The position numbers and the translations under genes are program-made. DNA of 64,000 nucleotides, from assembly GCF_002086515.1 (NCBI RefSeq), contig NZ_MVHH01000001.1, forward strand, positions 248,001 through 312,000. Reading direction: 5' to 3'. Below are positions 20,726-30,399 of this stretch, piece by piece. Source of the DNA: Mycolicibacter arupensis (GTDB lineage Bacteria > Actinomycetota > Actinomycetes > Mycobacteriales > Mycobacteriaceae). Position 1 is the stretch's first letter, and the number at the start of each line of letters is the position of its first letter. Under the pieces are notes generated by a model. That model saw only the letters and a list, made by a program, of their open reading frames with translations, ran no database searches and was not told where the DNA came from.

Positions 20726-22147
20726 TCAGAGGTCGATGCCGAGGTAGTTGAGCAGGCTGAAACCCACGCCGACCAGGTCCAGCACCGGCTGACCGGAGAT
20801 CAGCGGCGCCCCATTGAAAATCGCGTCAGGGCCAAGCACGTCCAGGACGTTCCATTCGGTGGCCAGGTCTTGCCACCCGTTGAGCAGCATCTGGTCCAGG
20901 TCGATCGTGAAGTTGTAGCCGGTGAGCAGTGCATCGATGATGGACTGCGACAGCGGAGCCAGACCGGCGAAGTCCAGCAGGTTGTTGACGGTGTTGGCAA
21001 AGCTCTGCACACCGGCGTATTGCATGCCGGCCAACATCTGCAGCGGGTCCATCCGCAACAGGAATCCTGCGACTCCGGTGTCCTCGGACAGTTGGCCGGT
21101 GGCGGTGACCGCCCAGGATCCGGCCGCGCCGATAGGGTCCACACCGTTCACGGTGATGCCGGCGTCGGGGGCACCGGGGTTGCCGTAGCCCCAGTCGATG
21201 GCCATCTTCAGCATGGGCGACAGCGCGTCGCCGACGAGCTTGCCCACATCTCCCAGCGCGTAGAGGGGCCCCAGGATCGGCAGGTGAGCGGTGGGCAGCA
21301 TGTAGAAGTCGTTCGACCCGATCGAGCCGAGCTCGATGACGTTGGCGAGATTGTCGTTGAAATAGGCGTTGTGTACCGCCGGGATTCCCATCAACGCGTT
21401 GATGACCGCCAGCAGGTTGAGCGGGTTCTGCGGGAAGTTGGACCACCCGTCGTATTCGGTGCTGTAGATACTGGCCGCGAAATCGGTCGGACCCGCGCCG
21501 ATGCCCACCGGGATGTTCAGGAACGGGATGTGCTGCATGTTCCCATCGAGCCCGTCTGCGAAGTGCAGCCGGCTCAGGATGCCGCCGATCGGACTGTTGG
21601 GGTCTCCGATCAGCACGAACTGCAGGTTCAGCGGGTCGTAGGAACCGCCCGGCGCGTCAGCGAGCAGGTTCTGCATGGCCAGCGTGGAGACGACGGCGCT
21701 CTGCGAGAAGCCGAACACGGTGACGTTCTCACCGGCCTCCAGTTGCGGGCGGATGGCGCCTTCGAGGTTGGCGGCGCCCTGGGCCAGCGAATCGGCGAAG
21801 TTCAGCTGGGGAACGGGCAAGGGCTGGCAGACGATCGGACAGAACTGTTCGGGGGTGATCAGACCGTTGGGTACGTAGCCCGGGTAGGTGGCCTGTCCGG
21901 CGAACCACGGAGTCGTCGGCTGCAGGTAGAAGTCGAGCACCGCGTTCATGTAGTTGCCGAGGTTCGGGTCCGAGGTGCCGGTGCCGCTCATGATCCAGCT
22001 CTCGCCGGCGAGCAGCGCGACATCGGCGATCATCTTGTCGACCCGCGACGCCAGCGCCGGACTCAGCAGCGACGACATACCCAGTAGGACGGCGCACAGC
22101 GCGGCCAGCAGCGTGGCCCCCAGCGGATGAACTCGCTTAGCCGTCAT
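20726..22147 (-). CDS. Secreted PE-PPE-domain alpha/beta hydrolase 2
   Basis: Paralogue of the downstream gene, 473 residues: signal peptide (to about ALAS, residue 34), then a PE-PPE hydrolase domain with nucleophile motif GFSQS (146-150, Ser148) and the same QFCPIVC pair. The shared C-terminal block ends in GPDAIFNGAPLIS...LLNYLG. It is the first gene of a likely operon with hydrolase 1 and upp. The 367-bp upstream region is less GC-rich and contains a perfect palindrome that may be an operator. The substrate is unknown; lipid or ester hydrolysis at the envelope is the family expectation. Confidence 0.8.
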   Translation of the reverse strand: MTAKRVHPLGATLLAALCAVLLGMSSLLSPALASRVDKMIADVALLAGESWIMSGTGTSDPNLGNYMNAVLDFYLQPTTPWFAGQATYPGYVPNGLITPEQFCPIVCQPLPVPQLNFADSLAQGAANLEGAIRPQLEAGENVTVFGFSQSAVVSTLAMQNLLADAPGGSYDPLNLQFVLIGDPNSPIGGILSRLHFADGLDGNMQHIPFLNIPVGIGAGPTDFAASIYSTEYDGWSNFPQNPLNLLAVINALMGIPAVHNAYFNDNLANVIELGSIGSNDFYMLPTAHLPILGPLYALGDVGKLVGDALSPMLKMAIDWGYGNPGAPDAGITVNGVDPIGAAGSWAVTATGQLSEDTGVAGFLLRMDPLQMLAGMQYAGVQSFANTVNNLLDFAGLAPLSQSIIDALLTGYNFTIDLDQMLLNGWQDLATEWNVLDVLGPDAIFNGAPLISGQPVLDLVGVGFSLLNYLGIDL

Positions 22148-22514
22148 CGCAGACCTCCCGGGTCGTCTGGAATTTGTGATCGGCGATCACATAATCCACC
22201 TGACAAGATCACATTAATCTATTAGGCAGATTTCAGTGTTGACCTTCTTTCAGAAAACACGTGTTGTCAAATCGAAGACAGTCGATCTGCCGTTTGCTGA
22301 AACCGCCGGCCGGATGAGGGGCGCCGGTTCCGTCATGATCAAGCCCTGCCAGGGCTCACGCCCCCGGCGGGAACCCTAGCCACCCGATGACCCGGGCAAC
22401 ACAAATTTCTGAGTTCTTCCCACTGCGATGCGGTGGCGCCGCGCCGGTCCCGGTGCTGATCCCGGCGCAATCCCGGCTTCAGGGCCGCCAGCGTGCATCG
22501 TTATTGTTTGCGCC
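22148..22514. other. Divergent intergenic region with regulatory features
   Basis: 367 bp separate the PE-PPE operon from the Rv3311-like gene. The half next to the PE-PPE operon (about 22165-22290) is clearly richer in A+T than the surroundings, as expected for promoters. It contains a 17-bp perfect palindrome and a repeated GATCACAT half-site. From about 22300 to 22514 I see only unstructured GC-rich sequence. Confidence 0.6.
22175..22191. promoter_or_regulatory. 17-bp palindromic operator candidate
   Basis: TGTGATCGGCGATCACA is a perfect palindrome around a central G, located 28 bp upstream of the PE-PPE hydrolase 2 start. The half-site GATCACAT occurs again at 22207-22214, 22 bp from its first occurrence (22185-22192), on the same DNA face. 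It resembles a CRP-type TGTGA/TCACA site but the spacer is 7 rather than 6, so another regulator family is possible. Confidence 0.5.
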
Positions 22515-23798
22515 ATGGCAGCTGACCTCGTACCGATCCGCCTCACGGTGACCGCCGGCGACCGCTACACCCTCTGGGCGCCGAGTTGGCGCGACTCCGG
22601 CGATGAGTGGCAGGCGTTTCTGGGCAGGGACGAAGACCTCTACGGCTTCGCCACCGTGGCGGACCTGGTGGCGTTCGTACGCGTCAACGCCAACAACGAC
22701 CTGGTGGACCACCCGGGCTGGCCCCAACTCGTCCAGGCCAATGCCCACAAACTCGAACCGGCCATCGACGACGAGTACGACCTGATCGCGGTCGAGGAAC
22801 TGCTGACCGAGAAGCCGACGGCACAGTCCGTTGCGGAAATTGCCGCCGCATTGGAGATCGTCTCGGCGATCGGTTCGGTGTGCGACCTGCCCGCGGTGAC
22901 CAAGTTCTTCAACGGCAATCCCAACCTGGGATGGCTGGCCGGCGGCGTCGACAACTTCACCGGCCGGGCCGGCCGCAAGCGCTGGGATCTGATCGCCGAG
23001 GTCATCGGTCGCAACTGGGGCAATGCGCTCACCGCGGTCGAAGAGATCATCACGACGCCCGACGTCGACGCCGCCGCGGCGTCGCGGGCCGCCGAGGAGC
23101 TGGCCGCGGATGCTCCCGCCGAGCCGGAGCCGACTCCCGCGGAGACCGACGAAGCCGAGGACACCACCGGCACGGACGCCCAGGACGAGGAGGCGGCGGC
23201 GGTCAAGACCGGCGAGCGCGCCGCAGGCGACCGGGTGGTCCTCGGTGGTGACGAGGACTTCTGGACCAAGGTGGGCATTGACCCGATTCGGATCATCACC
23301 GACAACGGCACGTACTTCACGCTGCGTTGCTATCTCGGAGAGCAGCCGGTGTTCCTGGGCCGCAATGGCCGGATCAGCGTCTTCGGCTCCGAGCGCGCCC
23401 TGGCCCGGTATCTGGCCGACGAGCACGACCACGACTTGTCGGATCTGAGCACCTACGACGACATCCGGACCGCCGCCACCGACGGTTCCCTGTCGATCGA
23501 CATCACCGAAGACAACGTCTACGTGCTGTCGGGAATGACCGACGACCTCACCGACGGGCCGGACGCGGTGGACCGCGAGCAGCTCGACCTGGCCGTCGAG
23601 TTTCTCCAGGATGTCGGCACCTACGCCGAGGACGGCGTGGTCGCTGAAACACTCAAGCCCGAGCGTCCGCTGGGCCGCATGGTCAGCTACGTGCTCGACC
23701 GGGAATCGGTGGGCGAGCCGCAGCGGCCATTCGCTCCGGCAGTCAAAGAATGGGAGCAGCTCGAACAATTCGTGCAGTCACGGCTGCGGCGCGAGTAG
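22515..23798 (+). CDS. Conserved protein, Rv3311-like
   Basis: Cytoplasmic protein of 427 residues, similar in length and position to Rv3311 (420 residues), whose function is not established. It has two similar halves: each has a VRIxxDNGxYFTLR/LTVTAGDRYTLW strand region and an LYGFATVADLVAFV/ISVFGSERALARYLAD helix region. They are joined by an acidic Ala/Pro/Glu linker at about residues 195-240. No enzymatic motif or membrane segment is seen. The ATG at 22515 was chosen because the upstream frame codes for atypical Pro/Arg-rich sequence. Confidence 0.78.
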   Translation: MAADLVPIRLTVTAGDRYTLWAPSWRDSGDEWQAFLGRDEDLYGFATVADLVAFVRVNANNDLVDHPGWPQLVQANAHKLEPAIDDEYDLIAVEELLTEKPTAQSVAEIAAALEIVSAIGSVCDLPAVTKFFNGNPNLGWLAGGVDNFTGRAGRKRWDLIAEVIGRNWGNALTAVEEIITTPDVDAAAASRAAEELAADAPAEPEPTPAETDEAEDTTGTDAQDEEAAAVKTGERAAGDRVVLGGDEDFWTKVGIDPIRIITDNGTYFTLRCYLGEQPVFLGRNGRISVFGSERALARYLADEHDHDLSDLSTYDDIRTAATDGSLSIDITEDNVYVLSGMTDDLTDGPDAVDREQLDLAVEFLQDVGTYAEDGVVAETLKPERPLGRMVSYVLDRESVGEPQRPFAPAVKEWEQLEQFVQSRLRRE

Positions 23799-23810
23799 CT
23801 CTTTGCCGAT

Positions 23811-23837
23811 CGCCACGTCACTTCGGTGAAGGTGGCG
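23811..23837 (+). terminator. Hairpin after the Rv3311-like gene
   Basis: A six-base outer stem (CGCCAC with GTGGCG) and an inner TCAC/GTGA stem are closed by the very stable C(UUCG)G tetraloop, 13 bp after the stop codon. There is no U-tract, which is usual for mycobacterial hairpin terminators. Confidence 0.5.
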
Positions 23838-24010
23838 CCTGACGTCACGCAGCGCGACATGCCTCGTACTGCGGAAATTCATTTCGAATTGCGGCAATCA
23901 TTTGCTCATTTCACTGTCGACTCGTGATATTCGCGACTAACATCTGGCCCGGTAACACTCGGGCCGAGCCGTGCGGTTTGCGGGGGCCTTCCAATTCGAA
24001 AGGACTACAC

Positions 24011-24607
24011 ATGCGCAAGGCAACGCAGCGGGCCGCAGCAGTATCCGCAGCAGTTTTGGGAGTCGCGCTGATCGGCACGGGTTGCAGCAGCAGCACCAAG
24101 GACAAGACCAACGAGGCCCTCAGCTCGGCCAGCTCGGCTGCATCCGCGGCAAGCTCGGCCGCGTCGTCGGCCGGCTCCGCGATCTCCTCTGCGGTCAGCT
24201 CCGTGGTCGGTGCCCCCGACGAGGACGGCGCCGGCAGCTCCACCGTGATCACCGGTGCCGACGGCAAGGAGTACACCGTTTCGGGGCCGATCCTGGCCAA
24301 GCTCGACTCGCTGGACGCGGCCGCCAAGCAGGACTTGGGTGAGCCCACCGGCGCCGAGCAGAAGAACCCCGACGGCGGCATCTACCAGCAGTTCGACGGT
24401 GGCGTGATCGTTCACACCACGCGTTCGTACGTGGTGTGGGGCAAGATCCGCGACAAGTGGAATGAGTTGGGCGGCTCGCAGGGCAAGCTCGGCTACCCGA
24501 CCAGCGACGAGACCACCAACGCTGACGGGTCCAAGCAGACCACGTTCGAACACGGCATCATCACCTGGAAGACCGGTGACGCCGAGGCCACTGTCACCGA
24601 ACACTGA
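24011..24607 (+). CDS. LGFP-repeat lipoprotein
   Basis: 198-residue predicted lipoprotein. After a lysine/arginine N-terminus and a hydrophobic segment, the lipobox LIGTGC directs lipidation. A Ser/Ala-rich spacer ([16 protein letters not shown]) is followed by a globular part with LGFP-type repeats (GGIYQQFDGGVIVHT and LGYPTSDETT...FEHGIITW). Such repeats occur in corynebacterial and mycobacterial envelope proteins and are thought to bind cell-wall polymers. The start is supported by an AAAGGA ribosome site 8-13 bases upstream. A strong hairpin follows the stop codon. Confidence 0.85.
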   Translation: MRKATQRAAAVSAAVLGVALIGTGCSSSTKDKTNEALSSASSAASAASSAASSAGSAISSAVSSVVGAPDEDGAGSSTVITGADGKEYTVSGPILAKLDSLDAAAKQDLGEPTGAEQKNPDGGIYQQFDGGVIVHTTRSYVVWGKIRDKWNELGGSQGKLGYPTSDETTNADGSKQTTFEHGIITWKTGDAEATVTEH

Positions 24608-24615
24608 TCCGCGAT

Positions 24616-24655
24616 CGAAGGCCGGGCAGTCGCCAGCGCGATTGCCCGGCCTTCG
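24616..24655 (+). terminator. Hairpin terminator between LGFP lipoprotein and add
   Basis: A perfect 13-bp stem (24616-24628 with 24643-24655; arms CGAAGGCCGGGCA and complement) has a 14-base loop and is followed by GCGTTGTTCC. It lies between convergent genes and could serve both strands. Confidence 0.8.
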
Positions 24656-24674
24656 GCGTTGTTCCTGGATCGAA

Positions 24675-25763
24675 TCAGTCGATCAACGCCGCGTATCGCG
24701 GCTTGATCACTTCCTCGATGATCGCGACCCGCTGGTCGAACGGGATGAATGCCGACTTCATCGCGTTCACCGTGAACCGTTGCAGATCGACCCAGCCGTA
24801 ACCGAACGTCTCGGCCAACACCAGCATCTCCTTGCTCATGGTGGTGTCACTCATCAGCCGGTTGTCGGTATTGACCGTGACCCGAAGTCGAGCGCGGGCC
24901 AACAGGTCGAAGGGGTGTTCGGCGATGCTGCCGACCGCGCCGGTCTGCACGTTGGAACTCGGGCACAACTCCAGAGGGACCCGCTTGTCCCGGACGATCG
25001 CCGCCAGCCGGCCCAGCCGCACCGCGCCGGTGTCGTCGACGGTGATGTCGTCGGTGATCCGCACCCCGTGCCCCAGCCGGTCGGCACCACAGAACGCGAT
25101 GGCTTCGTGGATCGACGGAAGGCCGAACGCCTCGCCGGCGTGGATGGTGAATCGGGCGTTGTGGTCACGCATGTACTCGAAGGCGTCCAGGTGCCGGGTC
25201 GGCGGGTGGCCGGCCTCGGCACCGGCGATGTCGAAGCCCACCACGCCCTTGTCCCGGAACCGGATGGCCAGCTCGGCGATCTCACGCGAGAGCGCCGCGT
25301 GACGCATCGCGGTGACCAGGCAGCGCACCGTGATCTCGCGGCCGGCCACCGCCGCGTCGCGCTCACCGTCGGCAAAACCCGCCAGCACCGCGTCGGTCAC
25401 CTCATCGAAGGACAGCCCGCCCTCGATGTGCAGTTCCGGGGCAAAGCGCACCTCGGCATAGACCACCGCGTCGGCGACGAGGTCTTCGACGCATTCCCGG
25501 GCCACCCGGTAGAGGGCGTCGGCGGTCTGCATCACGGCCACGGTATGGCTGAACGGCTCCAGATAGCGCTCCAGTGAGCCGCTGTGGGAACGGGTCCGGA
25601 ACCACAGCGCCAGCTCGTCGGGGTCGGTCGCCGGGAGGGCGTCGTAGCCGACCTGCCCGGCGATGTCGACGACGGTGGCCGGCCGCAGGCCACCGTCGAG
25701 GTGATCGTGCAGCAGCGCCTTGGGGACTCCCCGGATGGTCTCCAGGCTGACCGGTGTGCTCAT
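24675..25763 (-). CDS. add: Adenosine deaminase
   Basis: Zinc enzyme converting (deoxy)adenosine to (deoxy)inosine. Zinc and catalytic residues are visible: HDH (residues 19-21), HAGE (208-211) and the NTDNR segment (298-302). At 362 residues it matches Rv3313c. It lies downstream of cdd and deoA on the same strand with a short gap, forming a nucleoside salvage operon whose products feed the purine nucleoside phosphorylase encoded earlier in the window. Confidence 0.95.
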   Translation of the reverse strand: MSTPVSLETIRGVPKALLHDHLDGGLRPATVVDIAGQVGYDALPATDPDELALWFRTRSHSGSLERYLEPFSHTVAVMQTADALYRVARECVEDLVADAVVYAEVRFAPELHIEGGLSFDEVTDAVLAGFADGERDAAVAGREITVRCLVTAMRHAALSREIAELAIRFRDKGVVGFDIAGAEAGHPPTRHLDAFEYMRDHNARFTIHAGEAFGLPSIHEAIAFCGADRLGHGVRITDDITVDDTGAVRLGRLAAIVRDKRVPLELCPSSNVQTGAVGSIAEHPFDLLARARLRVTVNTDNRLMSDTTMSKEMLVLAETFGYGWVDLQRFTVNAMKSAFIPFDQRVAIIEEVIKPRYAALID

Positions 25764-25770
25764 GGCTTCA

Positions 25771-27084
25771 TCATGGGGTGGCCTCGATGATCAGGGGACG
25801 CCGGAGCGGCGGCGTGTCGCCGAGACGCAGCACGCGATAGCCGCCGTCGAGCTCGCCGCACGCCGGTGCGAGCCGCTCGGGCGTGTCGGTATAGAGGGTG
25901 AACAGGGCCTGCCCGGCGGTCACCGGCTCGCCCGGCCGCCGGTGGATCCGCACCCCGGCCCCGTGCTGCACCCGCTCCCCCGGCGTCGACCGGCCCGCGC
26001 CCAGCCGCCACGCCGCCTGCGCTACCGCCATCGCATCGATGTCGCCCATGACGCCACCCCGATCGGCCGTCACGGTCTCCGTGCACGCCCCCAGCGGCAA
26101 CGGCACGCTCAGGTCTCCGCCCTGGGCGGCGACCATGGCGGTGAAACGGTCCATGGCGGTGCCGTCACGCAGGCAGTGGGCCGGATCGGCGTCGTGGATG
26201 CCGGCCAGGTCCAGCATCTCCTGCGCCAGCCGCACCGTCAGCTCCACGACATCGTCAGACCCGCCCCCGGCCAGCACCTCCAGCGCCTCGGCGACCTCGA
26301 GGGCGTTGCCGACCGTGGCCCCCAGCGGCGAGCTCATGTCCGTGAGCAGCGCACGGGTCGGCACCCCGTATGCCGCGCCCAGGTCGACCATCCTGTCGGC
26401 CAAGGCCCGGGCCTGTTCAGCAGACTTCATGAAGGCACCGGAGCCGACCTTGACGTCGAGTACCAGCGCCGCGGCCCCTTCGGCCAGTTTCTTGCTCATC
26501 ACCGAGCTGGCGATCAGCGGCAGCGACTCCACGGTGGCGGTGATGTCCCGCAGCGCGTAGAGCTTGGCGTCGGCCGGGGCCAGGGCGCCCGCGGCGAATA
26601 CCGCCGCGCCCACCCCGACCAGCTGTTCACGCAGCCGGGCCGTCGACAGCGTCGCATCGAAACCCGCGATCGCCTCCAGTTTGTCCAGGGTGCCGCCGGT
26701 ATGGCCCAGGCCGCGACCCGAGGCACTGGGCACCGCGGCACCGCAGGCGGCGACGACGGCGACCAAAGGCAAGGTGATCTTGTCCCCGACCCCACCGGTG
26801 GAGTGCTTGTCCACCGTTTTCAGGGGCAGGCCGTCGCGGCGCAGATCGGTGAAGTCCATCTGCTCGCCCGAAGCGATCATGGCTCGCGTCCACCGGGCGG
26901 TCTCCTGCTCGTCCATCCCACGCAGGTAGATCGCCATCAGCAGCGCCGACATCTGTTCTTCGGCCACCCACCCAGCGGTGTAGCCGTCGATCAGCCAGTC
27001 GATGCCGGCGTCGGGCAGCCGGTGGCCGTCGCGCTTGGTGGCGATCAGCGTCGGGGCATCGAAAGGTGCAACGGCGCTGGTCAA
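25771..27084 (-). CDS. deoA: Thymidine phosphorylase
   Basis: Pyrimidine nucleoside phosphorylase of 437 residues (Rv3314c type), splitting thymidine or deoxyuridine into base and deoxyribose-1-phosphate. The signature [11 protein letters not shown] is at 92-102, with [16 protein letters not shown] next. I take a TTG start at 27084 ([20 protein letters not shown]) because it overlaps the cdd stop codon (TTGA) and fits homologue length. A longer frame from 27207 would lie within cdd. Confidence 0.9.
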   Translation of the reverse strand: MTSAVAPFDAPTLIATKRDGHRLPDAGIDWLIDGYTAGWVAEEQMSALLMAIYLRGMDEQETARWTRAMIASGEQMDFTDLRRDGLPLKTVDKHSTGGVGDKITLPLVAVVAACGAAVPSASGRGLGHTGGTLDKLEAIAGFDATLSTARLREQLVGVGAAVFAAGALAPADAKLYALRDITATVESLPLIASSVMSKKLAEGAAALVLDVKVGSGAFMKSAEQARALADRMVDLGAAYGVPTRALLTDMSSPLGATVGNALEVAEALEVLAGGGSDDVVELTVRLAQEMLDLAGIHDADPAHCLRDGTAMDRFTAMVAAQGGDLSVPLPLGACTETVTADRGGVMGDIDAMAVAQAAWRLGAGRSTPGERVQHGAGVRIHRRPGEPVTAGQALFTLYTDTPERLAPACGELDGGYRVLRLGDTPPLRRPLIIEATP

Positions 27085-27473
27085 GGCAGCGCCTCGGGCC
27101 CGAAGGCGTCCGGGAGCAGCTCGGCCAACGTCCGGGCCCCGGCCGGGTGGTCGATGAGCAGCTGCGCGCCCCCGTGTTCGAGCAGCACCTGCCGGCACCG
27201 GCCGCACGGCATCAGCAGGTTCCCGTCGGCGTCACCGCAGGACAGCGCCACCAAACGTCCGCCACCGGCGGCGTAGAGCCCGCAGACCACCGCGCACTCG
27301 GCACAGAGACCCAGCCCATATGAGACATTTTCCACATTGCAGCCGGTGAACACCCGGCCGTCGTCAGTCAACCCGGCCGCACCCACCCGCAGGCCGGAGT
27401 ACGGCGCGTAGGCATGAGCGGAAACGTTGATCACATTGCGCCGCAACATATCCCAGTCTATTTGGTGGGACAT
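27081..27473 (-). CDS. cdd: Cytidine deaminase
   Basis: Small tetrameric zinc cytidine deaminase of 130 residues. The active-site C57-A-E59 and the PCxxC pair C90/C93 are intact. Matches Rv3315c. First gene of the cdd-deoA-add salvage operon, overlapping deoA by four bases. It diverges from sdhC. Confidence 0.95.
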   Translation of the reverse strand: MSHQIDWDMLRRNVINVSAHAYAPYSGLRVGAAGLTDDGRVFTGCNVENVSYGLGLCAECAVVCGLYAAGGGRLVALSCGDADGNLLMPCGRCRQVLLEHGGAQLLIDHPAGARTLAELLPDAFGPEALP

Positions 27474-27714
27474 TCAACAGATCTCCCGTCGATGTGGGCG
27501 CGCCGCCTGACCCCATCAGCCCGTCGGCAACGAACACAAATCAGCGTAGCCGCAGGCCCTGGCTACTCGCCGGTAACTTTTACGTGGTCGTGGGCACCCT
27601 GTGGATGGGTTTAGAGTCCTTGCCGAGGTTATTGACAGCGATGGCGTTGCGGAGCGACCGTACGCACGGTATATCCGGGCACAGCGGGCCGCCGCAGAAA
27701 ATTTGGAGGCGCTG

Positions 27715-28146
27715 ATGACGGCGACATCCGCCGATTCGGCTACGCCGGGCACGCGGAAGGATCCGACCCGGCTCCGGCGGCAGAGTCTGTACAAGGGCGA
27801 CCCGGGAATGTGGGCGTTCGCGCTGCACCGGATCACCGGGGCGACCATCTTTTTCTTCCTGTTCGTCCACGTCTTGGACACGGCCCTGGTGCGGGTGAGC
27901 CCGCAGGCCTACAACGAGGTGATCTCGACCTACAAGACCCCGCTCGTCGGCCTGATGGAGCTGGGGCTGGTGGCCGCGGTGCTGTTTCACGGCCTCAACG
28001 GCGTCCGGCTGATCCTGATCGACTTCTGGTGGCAGGGCACCCGCTGGCACCGCCAGATGCTGGTGGCCGTCGGCGCCATCTGGCTCGTGGTGATGGTCCC
28101 GGTGATGGTTCGGATCGGCATGCACATGGTGGAGCGGTTCCTATGA
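27715..28146 (+). CDS. sdhC: Succinate dehydrogenase cytochrome b556 subunit
   Basis: Membrane anchor subunit of complex II, 143 residues, with three hydrophobic helices and histidines in FALHRITG, LFVHVLDT and LFHGLNG suitable for haem and quinone sites. The ATG at 27715 follows a GGAGG ribosome site. The frame is open further upstream but the added residues are not membrane-anchor-like. First gene of sdhCDAB (Rv3316-Rv3319); its stop overlaps sdhD. Confidence 0.93.
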   Translation: MTATSADSATPGTRKDPTRLRRQSLYKGDPGMWAFALHRITGATIFFFLFVHVLDTALVRVSPQAYNEVISTYKTPLVGLMELGLVAAVLFHGLNGVRLILIDFWWQGTRWHRQMLVAVGAIWLVVMVPVMVRIGMHMVERFL

Positions 28147-28610
28147 GCACAACTGAGGTACAGGGCAGCAGGGGCCCGATAGCCCCGATTCTCGGCCCGG
28201 ACCGGGACCGTCCGGCCAGCCTCGGCGACCCCCGGTCGCCGCAGCGGCACAGCGGGATGGCCAACTTCGAGAAGTACACCTGGCTGTTCATGCGGTTCTC
28301 CGGTGCCGCATTGATCTTCCTGGTGCTGGGGCACCTCTTCGTCATGCTGATGTGGCAGGACGGGGTGTACCGCATCGACTTCAACTACGTGGCGGAGCGC
28401 TGGCACCATCCGTACTGGCAGATCTGGGACCTATGCCTGTTGTGGCTGGCCGAGCTGCACGGTGCCAACGGCTTGCGCACGATCATCGGCGACTACACCC
28501 GCAGCTCCCGCAGCCGGTTCTGGCTGATGGCGTTGTTGGCGGTGTCGGTGATATTCACGCTGATGCTGGGCAGCTACGTGCTGCTGAGTTTCGACGCGAA
28601 CATTTCTTGA
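28143..28610 (+). CDS. sdhD: Succinate dehydrogenase hydrophobic membrane anchor
   Basis: Second membrane anchor of complex II, 155 residues, beginning four bases inside sdhC (ATGA). A soluble N-terminal tail of about 45 residues precedes three membrane helices, with His in VLGHLFVML and AELHGANG available for haem/quinone. Rv3317 homologue. Confidence 0.92.
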   Translation: MSTTEVQGSRGPIAPILGPDRDRPASLGDPRSPQRHSGMANFEKYTWLFMRFSGAALIFLVLGHLFVMLMWQDGVYRIDFNYVAERWHHPYWQIWDLCLLWLAELHGANGLRTIIGDYTRSSRSRFWLMALLAVSVIFTLMLGSYVLLSFDANIS

Positions 28611-28644
28611 CGGCAGATTTCGGTAGCGAACGGGTGATATCGCG

Positions 28645-30399
28645 GTGATTCAAGAACATCGATACGACGTGGTGATCGTCGGTGCCGGCGGCGCCGGGAT
28701 GCGCGCGGCCGTCGAGGCGGCCCCCCGGGCCCGCACCGCGGTGCTGACCAAGCTCTACCCCACGCGCAGCCACACCGGCGCGGCCCAGGGCGGCATGTGC
28801 GCGGCCCTGGCCAACGTCGAGGACGACAACTGGGAGTGGCACGCCTTCGACACGGTCAAGGGCGGCGACTACCTGGCCGACCAGGACGCGGTCGAGATCA
28901 TGGCCAAGGAGGCCATCGACGCGGTGCTGGACCTGGAGAACATGGGCATGCCGTTCTCCCGGACGCCGGAGGGCCGCATCGACCAGCGTCGATTCGGTGG
29001 GCACACCCGCGATCACGGCAAAGCCCCGGTGCGCCGCGCGTGTTACGCCGCCGACCGGACCGGCCACATGATCCTGCAGACCCTGTACCAAAACTGCGTC
29101 AAGCACGGCGTGGAGTTCTTCAACGAGTTCTACGCACTGGACCTGGTGCTCACCGAGACGCCCAGCGGCCCGGTGGCCACCGGCATCGTCGCCTATGAGC
29201 TGGCGACCGGTGACATCCATGTCTTCCACGCCAAGGCGATCGTGTTCGCCACCGGCGGCTCGGGCCGGATGTACAAGACGACCTCCAATGCGCACACCCT
29301 GACCGGTGACGGACTGGGCATCGTGTTCCGCAAGGGTCTGCCCCTGGAGGACATGGAGTTCCACCAGTTCCACCCGACCGGTCTGGCCGGCCTGGGCATC
29401 CTGATCTCCGAAGCCGTCCGCGGTGAGGGCGGCCGGCTGCTCAACGCCGACGGCGAGCGGTTCATGGAGCGCTACGCCCCGACGATCGTCGACCTGGCCC
29501 CACGCGACATCGTGGCCCGCTCGATGGTGCTGGAGGTCCTCGAGGGCCGCGGCGCCGGACCGAACAAGGACTACGTCTACATCGACGTGCGTCACCTGGG
29601 CGAAGAGGTTCTCGAGGAGAAGCTGCCGGACATCACCGAGTTCGCCCGCACCTACCTGGGTGTGGACCCGGTCAAGGAACTGGTGCCGGTCTACCCGACC
29701 TGCCACTACGTGATGGGCGGGATCCCGACCACCAATACCGGTCAGGTGCTGCGCGACAACACCAACACGGTGCCGGGTCTGTACGCCGCCGGCGAATGCG
29801 CCTGCGTGTCGGTGCACGGCGCCAACCGGCTCGGTACCAACTCCCTGCTGGACATCAACGTGTTCGGCCGGCGCGCGGGTATCGCCGCCGCGGAGTACGC
29901 CAATGCCCACGAGTTCGTCGAGCTGCCGGAGAACCCCGCCGACATGGTGGTGGGCTGGGTGTCCGACATCCTCTCCGATCACGGCAACGAGCGCGTCGCC
30001 GACATCCGTGGTGCGTTGCAGCAGTCCATGGACAACAACGCCGCGGTGTTCCGCACCGAAAAGACCCTCAAGCAGGCGTTGACCGACATCCACGCGCTCA
30101 AGGAGCGCTACGCCCGGATCACCGTGCACGACAAGGGCAAGCGCTTCAACTCCGACCTGTTGGAAGCGATCGAGCTGGGCTTCCTGCTGGAGCTGGCCGA
30201 GGTCACCGTGCTGGGCGCGTTGAACCGCCAGGAATCGCGCGGCGGGCACGCCCGCGAGGACTACCCCAACCGTGACGACGTCAACTACATGCGCCACACC
30301 ATGGCCTACAAAGAAGGCTCCGACCTGATCGCCGACATCCGGCTGGACTACAAGCCGGTGGTGCAGACCCGCTACGAACCGAAGGAACGGAAGTACTGA
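28645..30399 (+). CDS. sdhA: Succinate dehydrogenase flavoprotein subunit
   Basis: Catalytic flavoprotein of complex II, 584 residues, GTG start. The FAD dinucleotide motif GAGGAGMRAA starts at residue 13, and the covalent FAD histidine is His43 in SHTGAAQGG. The active-site blocks HPTGLAG and RGEGG follow. The gene ends with TGA overlapping the sdhB ATG. Rv3318 homologue. Confidence 0.96.
   Translation: MIQEHRYDVVIVGAGGAGMRAAVEAAPRARTAVLTKLYPTRSHTGAAQGGMCAALANVEDDNWEWHAFDTVKGGDYLADQDAVEIMAKEAIDAVLDLENMGMPFSRTPEGRIDQRRFGGHTRDHGKAPVRRACYAADRTGHMILQTLYQNCVKHGVEFFNEFYALDLVLTETPSGPVATGIVAYELATGDIHVFHAKAIVFATGGSGRMYKTTSNAHTLTGDGLGIVFRKGLPLEDMEFHQFHPTGLAGLGILISEAVRGEGGRLLNADGERFMERYAPTIVDLAPRDIVARSMVLEVLEGRGAGPNKDYVYIDVRHLGEEVLEEKLPDITEFARTYLGVDPVKELVPVYPTCHYVMGGIPTTNTGQVLRDNTNTVPGLYAAGECACVSVHGANRLGTNSLLDINVFGRRAGIAAAEYANAHEFVELPENPADMVVGWVSDILSDHGNERVADIRGALQQSMDNNAAVFRTEKTLKQALTDIHALKERYARITVHDKGKRFNSDLLEAIELGFLLELAEVTVLGALNRQESRGGHAREDYPNRDDVNYMRHTMAYKEGSDLIADIRLDYKPVVQTRYEPKERKY

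Noticed and set aside
27601-27714. TTGACA at 27632-27637 as the sdhC promoter
   Set aside because: No convincing -10 element lies 16-19 bases downstream; the nearest TAnnnT-like sequence is too far, so I do not call a promoter.
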